From the NCBI GenBank assembly GCA_009841225.1, contig VXMF01000009.1:124001-188000 (forward strand): a stretch of 64,000 bases of DNA, written 5' to 3'. Position numbers and translations under genes: made by a program. Under the pieces are notes generated by a model that worked only from the letters and a program-made list of their open reading frames with translations, was not told the origin of the DNA and did no database searches. The first letter of the stretch is position 1. Each line of letters begins with the position of its first letter. Shown piece after piece: positions 40,222 through 51,144 of the stretch. The DNA comes from Terriglobia bacterium (GTDB lineage: Bacteria; Acidobacteriota; Terriglobia; Bryobacterales; UBA6623).

Positions 40222-40251
40222 ATTGTAACGAGGCCATTGGCGGCATTTCAA
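40222..40251 (-). promoter_or_regulatory. Sigma-70 promoter of sdhCAB
   Basis: On the minus strand TTGAAA (40246-40251) and TACAAT (40222-40227) are 18 nt apart, ending 34 nt before the sdhC ATG. Confidence 0.7.
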
Positions 40252-40426
40252 CTTGGGAGAACGCCCCAACGCACCGGGCGCAGGACAGCGTCTCGTGGCG
40301 AGCCATCGATGGAGTGCGCGCAGCCATCTCGCCCGTTCTGTTCAGATGCGGCCAGCTTCGTGGAACGGGACGGGCGCACCGCGCCACTGAGCGCCGCGGG
40401 CGCGTCTGCGCTGGATCAGAACCGGC

Positions 40427-40729
40427 TTAGCTGGCCTTTTCGACCTTTTCCACCGAAGTGATCTTCATGCCTTCGATGGTGCCGGTCACCGTAACCTTCG
40501 TGCCAGCATGCTCCACCAGCTTGGCTTGCTCGGCAACCTCGTAGATCTTGCCATCGGCCGTTACGACCGCAGCGGTTGCCCCGCTCTTGATGCAGTTCAC
40601 GGCACAGGCCAAGTCGACGTGACCGGCCTTCGCGCAGTTTAGGTCCAGCACATGGCCGGTAACCGACCCTGCCAAGCAAAGCGGCGCAGCCAACATGGCG
40701 AGCGCCAGCAGCGTGATCAGTCTCTTCAT
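40427..40729 (-). CDS. Small secreted Cys-containing protein, paralog of 36138-36449
   Basis: The 100-residue protein has the signal peptide MKRLITLLALAMLAAPLCLA and a mature part GSVTGHVLDLNCAKAGHVDL, with C32 and a CAVNC motif (C42, C46). The tail reads GKIYEVAEQAKLVEHAG and TGTIEGMKITSVEKV, matching the paralog at 36138 along its length; the spacing between the first Cys and the CxxxC is shorter by three residues. Function is unknown. It lies 238 nt upstream of sdhC and has its own promoter, so the pair brackets the sdh operon on the same strand. Confidence 0.82.
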   Translation of the reverse strand: MKRLITLLALAMLAAPLCLAGSVTGHVLDLNCAKAGHVDLACAVNCIKSGATAAVVTADGKIYEVAEQAKLVEHAGTKVTVTGTIEGMKITSVEKVEKAS

Positions 40730-40772
40730 TTGGATGTTCCTCTCTTGCGGTCGAAAACGCGACCGAAACCGA

Positions 40773-40802
40773 ACTCTAGCGTTGCAGCGGCCACTTCGTC
40801 AA
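40773..40802 (-). promoter_or_regulatory. Probable promoter of the second small secreted-protein gene
   Basis: On the minus strand TTGACG (40797-40802) and TAGAGT (40773-40778) are 18 nt apart, about 45 nt before the ATG at 40729. AAGAGAGGAA just upstream of the start is a good ribosome site. Confidence 0.55.
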
Positions 40803-40839
40803 GGCCAAGAGCCCGCGCGCCGCGACCATGCCCCGCGGG

Positions 40840-43043
<2,204 letters not shown>

Positions 43044-43256
43044 AGCGCTTGCGGTGCTCGGAGAGGCTCGCGGCTCGGAACGTTGCTGTCGAGCCCGGAA
43101 ACCGGGCAGAGCATCCCGGTCGGCCCCAAATCCAAGCATATCATTGGGCGCTTCCAGGCGACAACGCCTGCCGCGGCGGAGGGCGGACGGCTCGGGCCAT
43201 CGGCTCTGGCAGAATAAGATGAAGGTCCGGCCTCCAAGCGCGGCTCGAATTCTCCC

Positions 43257-44051
43257 ATGCAAGCGAACCCAGCCAAGACTGCGAAGCCCGATGATGAGGC
43301 CCCGCAGGAGGCCGTCCAGCCGTCGCGCGGCATCATCGCCGAGTGGACCGTCACGATCCTGCTCCTGCTATTCGGCACGACCACTCTCGTCCAGGCGTTC
43401 GTGATTCCGACCGGCTCGATGGAGGACTCGCTGCTGATCGGTGACCACTTGCTGGTAGACAAGCTTGCCTATGCGCCAGCCGGCGCCATCAGTCAATACC
43501 TGCTGCCGTATCAAGAGGTCGAGCGCGGCGACATCATCGTCTTCCGCTATCCGATGGACCTCGAGCAGACCTTCGTCAAGCGCGTCGTAGGGGTCCCGGG
43601 GGACCGCATTCGCATCGTCGACAAGGAACTGTGGATCAACGGCAAGAAGGCGGACGAACCCTACGTCGTGTACAAGAGCGATTTCATCGACTCTTACCGC
43701 GACAACTTCCCTACCATGCCAACGTCGATGCAGATCTACGAGCCGGCCCTGCGCATGCTCAAGGAACATGTCAAGGACGGGGAGCTGGTCGTACCAGAAG
43801 GGAACTACTTCGCGATGGGCGACAACCGCGACCAGTCGCTCGACAGCCGCTACTGGGGTTTCGTGCCGCGGGCGCACATCGTTGGCAAGCCCCTGATCAT
43901 CTACTGGTCGTACGACGCCCCCACTGCACACCTGCAAGACCCAGGCGTCTCGCTCGAGCACCTGCGCGACCTGGCCCTGAACTTCTTCACGAAAACGCGC
44001 TGGTCTCGGACCCTGAAGTTGATTCGCGGCTACGAGTGGTCAGGGGCCTGA
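43257..44051 (+). CDS. lepB: Signal peptidase I
   Basis: LepB removes signal peptides from exported proteins at the cytoplasmic membrane. The 264-residue protein has one N-terminal membrane segment ([20 protein letters not shown]). The catalytic Ser lies in [14 protein letters not shown] and the catalytic Lys in [13 protein letters not shown]. The late box is [20 protein letters not shown]. The extra ~70 residues between boxes D and E are common in Gram-negative enzymes. manC follows 11 nt after the stop. Confidence 0.95.
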   Translation: MQANPAKTAKPDDEAPQEAVQPSRGIIAEWTVTILLLLFGTTTLVQAFVIPTGSMEDSLLIGDHLLVDKLAYAPAGAISQYLLPYQEVERGDIIVFRYPMDLEQTFVKRVVGVPGDRIRIVDKELWINGKKADEPYVVYKSDFIDSYRDNFPTMPTSMQIYEPALRMLKEHVKDGELVVPEGNYFAMGDNRDQSLDSRYWGFVPRAHIVGKPLIIYWSYDAPTAHLQDPGVSLEHLRDLALNFFTKTRWSRTLKLIRGYEWSGA

Positions 44052-44062
44052 GGTCTCGGCCC

Positions 44063-45133
44063 ATGGGACGCGGGCCGCAGCGCCATGCAGTCATCATCGC
44101 CGGCGGCCGCGGGGTGCGCTTTTGGCCTCGCAGCCGCATCGACAGGCCGAAGCAACTGCTTGCACCGCTGGGCGGCCCTACCCTGCTTCGGCAGACGTTT
44201 GAACGGCTGCGCGGCTCGTTTCCGGCCGAGAATATCTGGGTCGTGACGGCCCAGCGCCTGCTAGAGGCGGTTTCGTCCGAGCTGCCAGAACTGCCTTCCG
44301 GGCACCTGATCGGCGAGCCGGTGGCAAGGGGAACTGCTCCGGCGGCTGGCCTGGCCGCTGCGCTGATCCTCCGCCACGACCCCGACGCCCTCATGGGAGT
44401 GTTTCCGGCCGACCATCACATCGGCGATGCGCAGCAATACGGCGGGTTGCTCGAGTCGGCCCTGACGGCGGCTGAAGCGGATCGGCTAGTCGTGCTGGGA
44501 GTCCGGCCGCAACGGCCCGAAACCGGCTTCGGCTATATCGAATTCGCGGATCCGATTCAGCCGGGTCACGGCCGAGCGGTGCCGGTGACGCGCTTTCGCG
44601 AGAAGCCCGACCGCCGCACTGCGGAAGAGTTCGTCCGGAGCGGGCGGCTCTATTGGAACAGCGGCCAGTTCTTCTGGAGGGCCGCGGTCCTCGCGGAGGA
44701 GATGCTGCGACACTTGCCGGATACTTGGACCGCGCTAGCGGCGATCGCAGGCGGCGACGCGGACAGCCTCGGCGAGCGCTACGGGGAGTGCGCGAACGTC
44801 TCGGTGGATACCGGAATCTTGGAGCGCTCGGACCGGGTGTGGGGCCTGGCCGCCCCGGACATCGGCTGGAGCGATCTGGGCAGCTGGGAGTCTCTCCGAG
44901 CGCTGCTCCCGCAGGACGCCGCTGGCAACTGCGCGCCCACGCCAGGCACGCTGGTGCGGTCGTCGGGAAACTATCTGGACGTGCCGAGCAAGCACGTAGC
45001 ACTGCTCGGCGTAAGCGACCTAGTGATCGTCGAGACTCCGGACGCGCTCTTGGTCTGCCCTCGGCACGAGGCTCAGAATCTGTCCGAAGTCACTTCGGCT
45101 CTCGCAGCCGACGATCACGAGCACTTGCTATGA
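44063..45133 (+). CDS. manC: Mannose-1-phosphate guanylyltransferase
   Basis: The enzyme makes GDP-mannose for surface polysaccharides. The 356-residue protein has the nucleotide-binding AVIIAGGRGVRFWPRSR followed by PKQLLAP, the FPADHHI motif near residue 115 and REKPD near 180. GYIEF is also present. It lacks the C-terminal isomerase domain of bifunctional ManC/AlgA. ATG 44063 is preceded by GAGG and lies 11 nt after lepB; the frame open upstream to 43631 overlaps lepB and is not expected to be used. It converges with the DUF2064 gene by 6 nt of overlap. Confidence 0.94.
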   Translation: MGRGPQRHAVIIAGGRGVRFWPRSRIDRPKQLLAPLGGPTLLRQTFERLRGSFPAENIWVVTAQRLLEAVSSELPELPSGHLIGEPVARGTAPAAGLAAALILRHDPDALMGVFPADHHIGDAQQYGGLLESALTAAEADRLVVLGVRPQRPETGFGYIEFADPIQPGHGRAVPVTRFREKPDRRTAEEFVRSGRLYWNSGQFFWRAAVLAEEMLRHLPDTWTALAAIAGGDADSLGERYGECANVSVDTGILERSDRVWGLAAPDIGWSDLGSWESLRALLPQDAAGNCAPTPGTLVRSSGNYLDVPSKHVALLGVSDLVIVETPDALLVCPRHEAQNLSEVTSALAADDHEHLL

Positions 45134-45796
45134 CCGCGGCTCGCGGTATGGGAGCAGCCAAGATTCCAAGCTGGCAGGCAGGCCGACATCTCGCGCCAGC
45201 CGCCTGAGGCCCGGCAAGGTATCCACGTCATAGCCCTTCGCTCGCGTTTCCACGGCCTTGAGGCCAGCGCCTTGCATAGCCGCCAGGCACACGCTGCGTG
45301 TATCCGGGCGCGACCAAGCCACGCCTCGAAACATCGCCGCGGCAACGCGGGTCGCGCCGATGAGCGTAAAACCCCCGTCCTCCGAAGGTCCCAAGACCAC
45401 ATCGGCCGAATCGAGCGCGTCCGCAGCCTCGCCGAGCTGCGCCAATGGCAGCGTGGGCGCATCACTGCCCACGATCAGGGCCTTGCCGTACCCTTCGCCC
45501 AGCAACTCTTCCAAGCAGAGCCGCATGCGCTCGCCCAAGTCGCTGCCGCGCTGCAAACGAAAGCGACCGCCGTCGGCTTCAGCCTCGAATTCGGCCCACC
45601 GCACGTCGCAATAGAGGAAGGCCTCGTGGGCCGGCAAGTCGACTAGGCGAGCCCACATCGCCAGGGTGCTGAGACGATGAAACTCCGCCGCGGCCTCGGG
45701 CGAAAGGTCCCGGGCGAGGCGGGTCTTGACCATGCCGGCCCGCGGTGCCTTGGCGAAGAGCGCGACTGCGATGGCCGGAGATGGGGGCATGCCCAT
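45128..45796 (-). CDS. TIGR04282/DUF2064 family glycosyltransferase-like protein
   Basis: The 222-residue protein has the GT-A-like start AVALFAKAPRAGMVKTRLAR, the Asp motif VGSDAPTLPLAQL near residue 110 and LGPSEDGGFTLIG near 135. These match the TIGR04282 family, which includes arsenosugar glycosyltransferases and many members of unknown substrate. The start is taken as ATG 45796; ATG 45790 is equally possible. It overlaps the end of manC on the other strand. Confidence 0.9.
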   Translation of the reverse strand: MGMPPSPAIAVALFAKAPRAGMVKTRLARDLSPEAAAEFHRLSTLAMWARLVDLPAHEAFLYCDVRWAEFEAEADGGRFRLQRGSDLGERMRLCLEELLGEGYGKALIVGSDAPTLPLAQLGEAADALDSADVVLGPSEDGGFTLIGATRVAAAMFRGVAWSRPDTRSVCLAAMQGAGLKAVETRAKGYDVDTLPGLRRLARDVGLPASLESWLLPYREPRS

Positions 45797-45800
45797 CCAA

Positions 45801-45809
45801 TGCTACACT
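45801..45809 (+). promoter_or_regulatory. Extended -10 promoter candidate for the LytTR gene
   Basis: TGC-TACACT reads toward the response-regulator gene. The TGn extension can replace a -35, and none of good quality is seen upstream. Distance to ATG 45860 is about 50 nt. Confidence 0.4.
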
Positions 45810-45859
45810 CGCCCTAGGATCGATCGCCGATGTCGGCAGATTCCCGCGCAGGCGGAAGC

Positions 45860-46624
45860 ATGACGGCCTTGCTCGTTGACGACGAGGCCTTGGCCCGCGA
45901 GGAACTGGGTTTCTTGCTGCAGTCGTTTCCCGAGATCGAGGTCGTCGGCGAGGCGGCGGATGGCCACAGGGCGATCGATCAAGTCGCCGACCTAGAGCCT
46001 GACATCGTCTTCCTTGACGTCCAAATGCCGGGCCGCAACGGGCTCGAAGTGGCACGCGAGCTGCTCGCGCGCGGGGGCAAGATCCCCTATATCGTGTTCG
46101 CCACGGCCTTTGATCAGTACGCCGTCGAGGCGTTCGACGTCAACGCCGCGGACTACCTGCTCAAACCCGTTGAGAAGGACCGCTTGGGTCGGGCGATTCG
46201 CCGGGCGCAACAACAGATCCTCTCCCCGGAACGCGAGTCCGAGCGCTTGGCCCGTCTCCTGGCGACGATTCGCAACCAGCCCGCGCCTCCGACCAAGGTC
46301 CTGATCCGGGGGGGCGACCGCATGATGCTGGTCGACGCTGCGGATGTGATCTTCGCCACTGTCGATTCCGGCGCGATTCGCATCGTGGCAACCGAATTGG
46401 ACGGGCACAGCAACTACAAGACGCTCGACGAACTGCACGCGACCCTGGAGGATCTGCGATTCTGGAGGCCCCACCGTTCATACATCGTCAACATCAACCG
46501 CATCAAAGAGGTACTGCCTTGGTTCAAGTCGAACTATCAGCTGCGCATGAGCGATCCGGACAGGACCGAAGTTCCCGTGAGCCGCGGCCAAACCAAGCGG
46601 CTGCGCGAACTGTTCAAGCTCTAG
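45860..46624 (+). CDS. LytTR-family response regulator (AlgR/LytR type)
   Basis: The 254-residue protein has a receiver domain (LLVDDEALAREELGFLLQSF, phosphoacceptor Asp in VFLDVQMPGRNGLE near residue 52, Lys in YLLKPVEKDRL) and a C-terminal LytTR DNA-binding domain (LIRGGDRMMLVDAADVIFA, RFWRPHRSYIVNINRIKEV). Starting at ATG 45860 puts the receiver strand at residue 3 and has GCGGAAG upstream; ATG 45830 is in frame. No histidine kinase is nearby, so it is an orphan. Directly downstream are the Oar-like receptor and the pilus-like genes, possible targets. Confidence 0.92.
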   Translation: MTALLVDDEALAREELGFLLQSFPEIEVVGEAADGHRAIDQVADLEPDIVFLDVQMPGRNGLEVARELLARGGKIPYIVFATAFDQYAVEAFDVNAADYLLKPVEKDRLGRAIRRAQQQILSPERESERLARLLATIRNQPAPPTKVLIRGGDRMMLVDAADVIFATVDSGAIRIVATELDGHSNYKTLDELHATLEDLRFWRPHRSYIVNINRIKEVLPWFKSNYQLRMSDPDRTEVPVSRGQTKRLRELFKL

Positions 46625-46679
46625 GTTGGCGCAGGAGTGCGAGGCACAGCGGCGCCGGCCAAGCACAAGCCGATGACGT

Positions 46680-46695
46680 CCTATATCTGTATAGG
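46680..46695. promoter_or_regulatory. Palindrome abutting the Oar-like receptor start codon
   Basis: CCTATA-TCTG-TATAGG is a perfect 6-bp inverted repeat ending one base before the ATG at 46696. Its position would let a bound protein or an mRNA hairpin block translation or transcription of the receptor gene. The central TATA-like bases could also form a -10. Confidence 0.4.
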
Positions 46696-49600
46696 ATGTG
46701 CCGCCTTGCCTGCACAGTCGCGATAGCGTTCTTCGCGGCGTCACTGGTCACACTCCCGGCCCAGGTCGTGAGTGGCAGCATTTCCGGCACGGTCACAGGG
46801 CCGTCAGGCGGTCGCGTGCCGGCGGAAGTCGTCGCGGCGCACGTCGAAACGGGCCGCCAGCACAGCTCGCCATCGACGCCGGACGGCACGTTCGTCTTCC
46901 CCTTACTGCCGCCTGGAACGTACGACCTCACGCCAAGCGCCAACGGGCTGTCCGCACCGGTCGCTCGGGTCGCGGTGCGGGTCGGCACCAGCGTGCAAGT
47001 GCGGCTCGAAATGGTGCTCGAAGCGCTCCAGACCAGCGTTGACGTGGTGGACTCCACCCCGCTGATCGAGGCCGAGACCGCAGCACTGGGCACGGTGATC
47101 GAGCGCGGCAGGATGCGCAACCTGCCTCTCAACCAACGGGTGTTCCTGCCGCTGACGCTGCTGGCGGGTGGGGCTCACTCCAGTGCTCCGGGCTCCGAGC
47201 TCTCATCCCAGAACGACAGCGGCTTCCATGTGTCGGGCGGGCGCGAGACAGCCAACAACTTCCTGCTCGACGGCATCGACAACAACGACATCTATATCAA
47301 CCGGATCGTCGTCAGCCCGCCTCTCGACAGCGTCCGCGAGTTCCGGCTCCATGCTTCCGGCTACAAGGCCGAGTTCGGTCGCAGCTCGGGTGGGCAGGTG
47401 AACGTTGTGAGCCGCTCGGGCACTCGTGAGCTGCACGGATCGGCCTACCACTATCTGCGCAACGAGACGCTAGACGAGCCGAACTACTTCGACCCGGAGG
47501 ACGAGCCGAAGCCGACCTACCGGCGCGGGCAGTTTGGCGGCGCTCTGGGCGGACCGCTGCCTGGCGAGCGCACGTTCTTCTTCGCCGGCTTCGAGGGCAC
47601 CCGCATCGACGATGCCGCGACGCGCACGGCGTCTGTGCCGACCCCGGCACAACGCACCGGCGATTTCTCCGACCTTCCGGCGCCGGTGATAGACCCCTTC
47701 GCAGCAGCGCCGTTCCCCGACAACCGCGTTCCCCTGGACAGGCAGGATCCGGCCGGCGCGGGCGCGTCGCGCTACTGGCCCGACCCCAACCGGCGGGATC
47801 CCGTGCAAAACTTCGTTTCGACGCCGGACGGGGACGTCCTCGTGAATCAATTCACGGGGCGCCTGGACCACGATCCGGCCGCCGAGAGCCGCGTCTTCGC
47901 GCGCTTCAACTCCGGCCACTTGCGCTCCTTCAGCCCATTCGCGGACTCGGACGTGCCGGGCTTTGGGAGCTTTACTCTCGACCGAGGCCAGCACTTGGCC
48001 GCAGCCTATTCACAGGCGTTCTCGGCGCTGACCCTGCTAGAGATCCGGGCGGGGTTCAACCGCCTGCGCCGCGCGGTCACGCACCAGAACGCGGGCCGCG
48101 ACATTTCCAGCGAGCTGGGCATCAAGGGCTTGACAACCGATCCCCGCTTCGTGGGATTTCCCAGTATCAACGTGGGCGGCTACGCCAGCCTGTCGGATGA
48201 CACCGCACTCCCTATCGTGCGCACAAGCACCACGAGGCACGTCGCTGCCAATCTCACGCGCGCAACGTCAAGGCACCGGCTCAAGTGGGGTGGCGAACTG
48301 CGCAGCGTCAGCATTGACGGCACTCAAGGCCTGTTCGGGCGCGGCCAGTTCAATTTCTTGGGCGTGATTTCGCAACACCCCGTGTCGGACCTGCTGCTCG
48401 GCTTTCCCACGTACAGCATCCAGACCGTCGTTGACAACGACTTCCGCCAGCGCGCGCAATTCTGGAGCGTGTTTGGCCAGGACGACTGGACGCTGGCCCC
48501 GGAACTGACGCTAAGCGTCGGGCTGCGCTACGAATACAATGCGCCCGTTCACGACGCCGATGACCGCTTCTCACAGTTCGACCTCAGCACGCTCCAACTC
48601 GTCGACGCGGCCACGTCGCCATTGGGCAGGGCCGGCTACGCCGCGGACCGCAACAATTTCGCGCCACGCATCGGACTTGCTTGGAATCCCCGCGACTCGC
48701 TAGTGCTGAGGGCCGCCTACGGCCTCTACTACGACGTGACCATGCTGGAAGCCAATTCCGGCCTGTACTTCAATCCCCCGTACTTTGACCTAAGGCTGTT
48801 CTTCCCGTCGCAAGTCTCTCTGCCGCGATTGTCGGACCCGTTCTCCGGGCCGGGCTTCGCCCCTCCGGCATCCGTCAACACCCTGCAGCCTGACTACCGT
48901 ACGGGCTACGCCCAGCACTGGCACCTCGGGCTCGAGCGCGCGCTGCCCGCCAAGCTGGTGGCGCGGGTAGCCTACGTCGGCTCGAAAGCGGCCAAGCTCT
49001 TGCGGCGACGCAACCTGAACCAGCCCCCGCCGGGCGAGGGCGAGGTCGACTCGCGGCGCCCGACCCCCGGCTTCGCCAACATCGTCCTGTTCGAGTCCGG
49101 CGCGGCCTCGAGCTACCACTCCGGCGTGGCCACCCTAGAACGGCGCTTCGGCCAGCTTGTCGGCTTTCGCGCGGCCTATACTTGGGCCAAGTCCATCGAC
49201 GATGTTTCGGCGTTCCTGAGTTCTTCAGGGGACCAATCGTTTCCGCAGAACAGCCACGACTTCCGGGCCGAGAAGGGGCTTTCCAATTTCGACCAGCGCC
49301 ACCGATTGGCGCTGTCCCTGCAACTGGCGTCACCGCTCCGGCACCGGCTGCTCGGTGGCTGGCGCGCCTACGCCATCGCCACAGCCGGAAGCGGCCGCCC
49401 GCTGACTCCGCAGCTGGCCATTGACAACTCCAATACCGGCAACACCGGCGGCATCTTCGGCACCGATCGACCCGACCTGACCGGCGATCTCTCGACCGGT
49501 CTTCGCGGTTCGGGCCAGTTCTTCGACGCGGCGGCCTTCGCCGTGCCTGCGCCGCTCAGGTTCGGAAACGCCGGGCGCAACATCCTGGCCGGTCCGGGCT

Positions 49601-49803
49601 TCGGCTCCCTGGACGTGGCAGTCGTGCGATCCCTGCGGCTGTCCGAGCAAGGCACGGTCGAACTGCGCCTGGAGGCCTTCAACGTTGCGAACCGCGCCAA
49701 CTTCGACCTGCCGGAGCGGACGTTCGGCCAACCCACTTTCGGGCGGTCGCTGTCAGCGGGGCAGGCGCGGCAGCTGCAGCTGGGACTGCGATTTTCATTT
49801 TGA
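46696..49803 (+). CDS. Second Oar-like TonB-dependent receptor
   Basis: The 1035-residue protein has a signal peptide (ACTVAIAFFAASLVTLPAQ), a CarboxypepD_reg domain (GTVTGPSGGRVPAEVVAAH) and a plug region with FHVSGGRETANNFLLDGIDN and GYKAEFGRSSGGQVNVVSRS. A long barrel with PRIGLAWNPRDSLVLRAAYG ends in LQLGLRFSF. It belongs to the same type as 18049-21495 but is clearly diverged. Start: ATG 46696 opens the signal peptide; the open frame upstream overlaps the LytTR gene. It lies 72 nt after that gene and 52 nt before gspF-like, all on one strand. Confidence 0.92.
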   Translation: MCRLACTVAIAFFAASLVTLPAQVVSGSISGTVTGPSGGRVPAEVVAAHVETGRQHSSPSTPDGTFVFPLLPPGTYDLTPSANGLSAPVARVAVRVGTSVQVRLEMVLEALQTSVDVVDSTPLIEAETAALGTVIERGRMRNLPLNQRVFLPLTLLAGGAHSSAPGSELSSQNDSGFHVSGGRETANNFLLDGIDNNDIYINRIVVSPPLDSVREFRLHASGYKAEFGRSSGGQVNVVSRSGTRELHGSAYHYLRNETLDEPNYFDPEDEPKPTYRRGQFGGALGGPLPGERTFFFAGFEGTRIDDAATRTASVPTPAQRTGDFSDLPAPVIDPFAAAPFPDNRVPLDRQDPAGAGASRYWPDPNRRDPVQNFVSTPDGDVLVNQFTGRLDHDPAAESRVFARFNSGHLRSFSPFADSDVPGFGSFTLDRGQHLAAAYSQAFSALTLLEIRAGFNRLRRAVTHQNAGRDISSELGIKGLTTDPRFVGFPSINVGGYASLSDDTALPIVRTSTTRHVAANLTRATSRHRLKWGGELRSVSIDGTQGLFGRGQFNFLGVISQHPVSDLLLGFPTYSIQTVVDNDFRQRAQFWSVFGQDDWTLAPELTLSVGLRYEYNAPVHDADDRFSQFDLSTLQLVDAATSPLGRAGYAADRNNFAPRIGLAWNPRDSLVLRAAYGLYYDVTMLEANSGLYFNPPYFDLRLFFPSQVSLPRLSDPFSGPGFAPPASVNTLQPDYRTGYAQHWHLGLERALPAKLVARVAYVGSKAAKLLRRRNLNQPPPGEGEVDSRRPTPGFANIVLFESGAASSYHSGVATLERRFGQLVGFRAAYTWAKSIDDVSAFLSSSGDQSFPQNSHDFRAEKGLSNFDQRHRLALSLQLASPLRHRLLGGWRAYAIATAGSGRPLTPQLAIDNSNTGNTGGIFGTDRPDLTGDLSTGLRGSGQFFDAAAFAVPAPLRFGNAGRNILAGPGFGSLDVAVVRSLRLSEQGTVELRLEAFNVANRANFDLPERTFGQPTFGRSLSAGQARQLQLGLRFSF

Positions 49804-49855
49804 TGCGCTGCACGCCAAGGGTCGACCCAGCGTCCTAGCCTCTAGGGCCGGCGCG

Positions 49856-51058
49856 ATGCCTGAGTTCACGGTCAGCTACACGGACCAGCAGGGCGGGGTC
49901 CACGAGGACGTCGCGGCCGCCTCCTCCGCCCAAGCAGCCCGCCGGCAATTCACCTCGCGCGGCCTGCTAGTGCGTTCGGTGCGCACGCGAGGCGAGATCC
50001 AGACGTCCCGGCCCAGCGGTAGTCGCGCGCGTCTCGACCTGCAGCAGTTCGTGGTGTTCAACGCGCAATTCCTCGCGATGATTCGAGCGGGCATGCCCAT
50101 CCCGCAGTCTCTGGAGCTACTGGCGGGGAACATCCGCAACAAGGCCCTGGCCGCGCACATTGCCGCCGTCCGCAACGATGTCAGAGTCGGCGTGCCGCTC
50201 TCGGACGCGTTTGCCAAGCGCGAGGCATTCCCGCCCATCTATGTCACGTCGCTGCTCGCCGGCGAGCGCTCCGGAGCGCTCGATTCAGTGCTCGAGCGCT
50301 ACGTGGAGTACCAAAAGCTCGCGCTGGCGGTTCGCAAGAAGATCCTCGTGTCGCTGATCTATCCAACGGTGCTGATCGCGTTGGTGCTCACGCTGGTGGT
50401 GTTTCTGGTGACCTACGTGGTGCCGGAGTTCGCGCAACTCTACGAAACCATGGACGCAAACCTGCCCGTGTCGACACAATTGCTGGTCGCTTTCGGCGGT
50501 GCCGCGCGCGACAACGCTCTCCTGCTCGTCGCGGCCGTGGCGGCCGTGGCCGCTGGGGGAGTCTGGACTCTGCGCCGGGAGGGCGCGCGGGCCGGTCTCG
50601 AGCGCCTGCTGTTGCGCGCACCAATGGTCGGCCAGCTCTGGATTCGCTACCAAGTGGCCCAGCTGGCGCGACTGTTGGGCACGCTCCTTACCGGAGGCGT
50701 GCCGCTGTTACACGCCCTCGAGACCGCGAGCGAATCGCTCGGCTCGGGGTTGCTGCGGGAAAGGCTGGGCGTGGTCCGGGAGAGAGTCCGCGAGGGGCAG
50801 ACCTTGGCAGCCAGCATGCTGCAAGCCGACCTGTTTCCGACCCTGGCGGTCGAGATGGTGCGTGTAGGGGAGTCGACGGGCGCGCTGCCACAGATGCTGA
50901 CATCGGTCGCAGAGTTCTTCGACGACGAGGTCCAGACCAAGACCGCCGCGCTCCTGAACCTAATCGAGCCGGCCATCATGATCTTCATGGGGATCTTTGT
51001 CGCTTTCGTGCTGATCTCCTTGTACCTGCCGATCTTCAGCCTTGCGGAGCAGTTCTGA
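49856..51058 (+). CDS. Type II secretion/type IV pilus inner-membrane platform protein (GspF/PilC)
   Basis: The 400-residue protein has two repeated cytoplasmic T2SSF domains (FVVFNAQFLAMIRAGMPIPQ and VAQLARLLGTLLTGGVPLLH). Membrane segments lie near residues 165-190, 220-240 and 375-395, the last ending IFSLAEQF. It anchors the ATPase and moves pilin subunits in or out of the membrane. ATG 49856 is preferred; upstream in-frame codons lie inside the receptor gene. The ATPase gene follows. Confidence 0.93.
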   Translation: MPEFTVSYTDQQGGVHEDVAAASSAQAARRQFTSRGLLVRSVRTRGEIQTSRPSGSRARLDLQQFVVFNAQFLAMIRAGMPIPQSLELLAGNIRNKALAAHIAAVRNDVRVGVPLSDAFAKREAFPPIYVTSLLAGERSGALDSVLERYVEYQKLALAVRKKILVSLIYPTVLIALVLTLVVFLVTYVVPEFAQLYETMDANLPVSTQLLVAFGGAARDNALLLVAAVAAVAAGGVWTLRREGARAGLERLLLRAPMVGQLWIRYQVAQLARLLGTLLTGGVPLLHALETASESLGSGLLRERLGVVRERVREGQTLAASMLQADLFPTLAVEMVRVGESTGALPQMLTSVAEFFDDEVQTKTAALLNLIEPAIMIFMGIFVAFVLISLYLPIFSLAEQF

Positions 51059-51144
51059 AGGCCGGCCGCCCCAACGGGCGGCTGCACGCTGCCTCGGACT
51101 TGTGCGTCTAGATCTATTGCACGGCGCGATCCCAGCGCCCGTCT

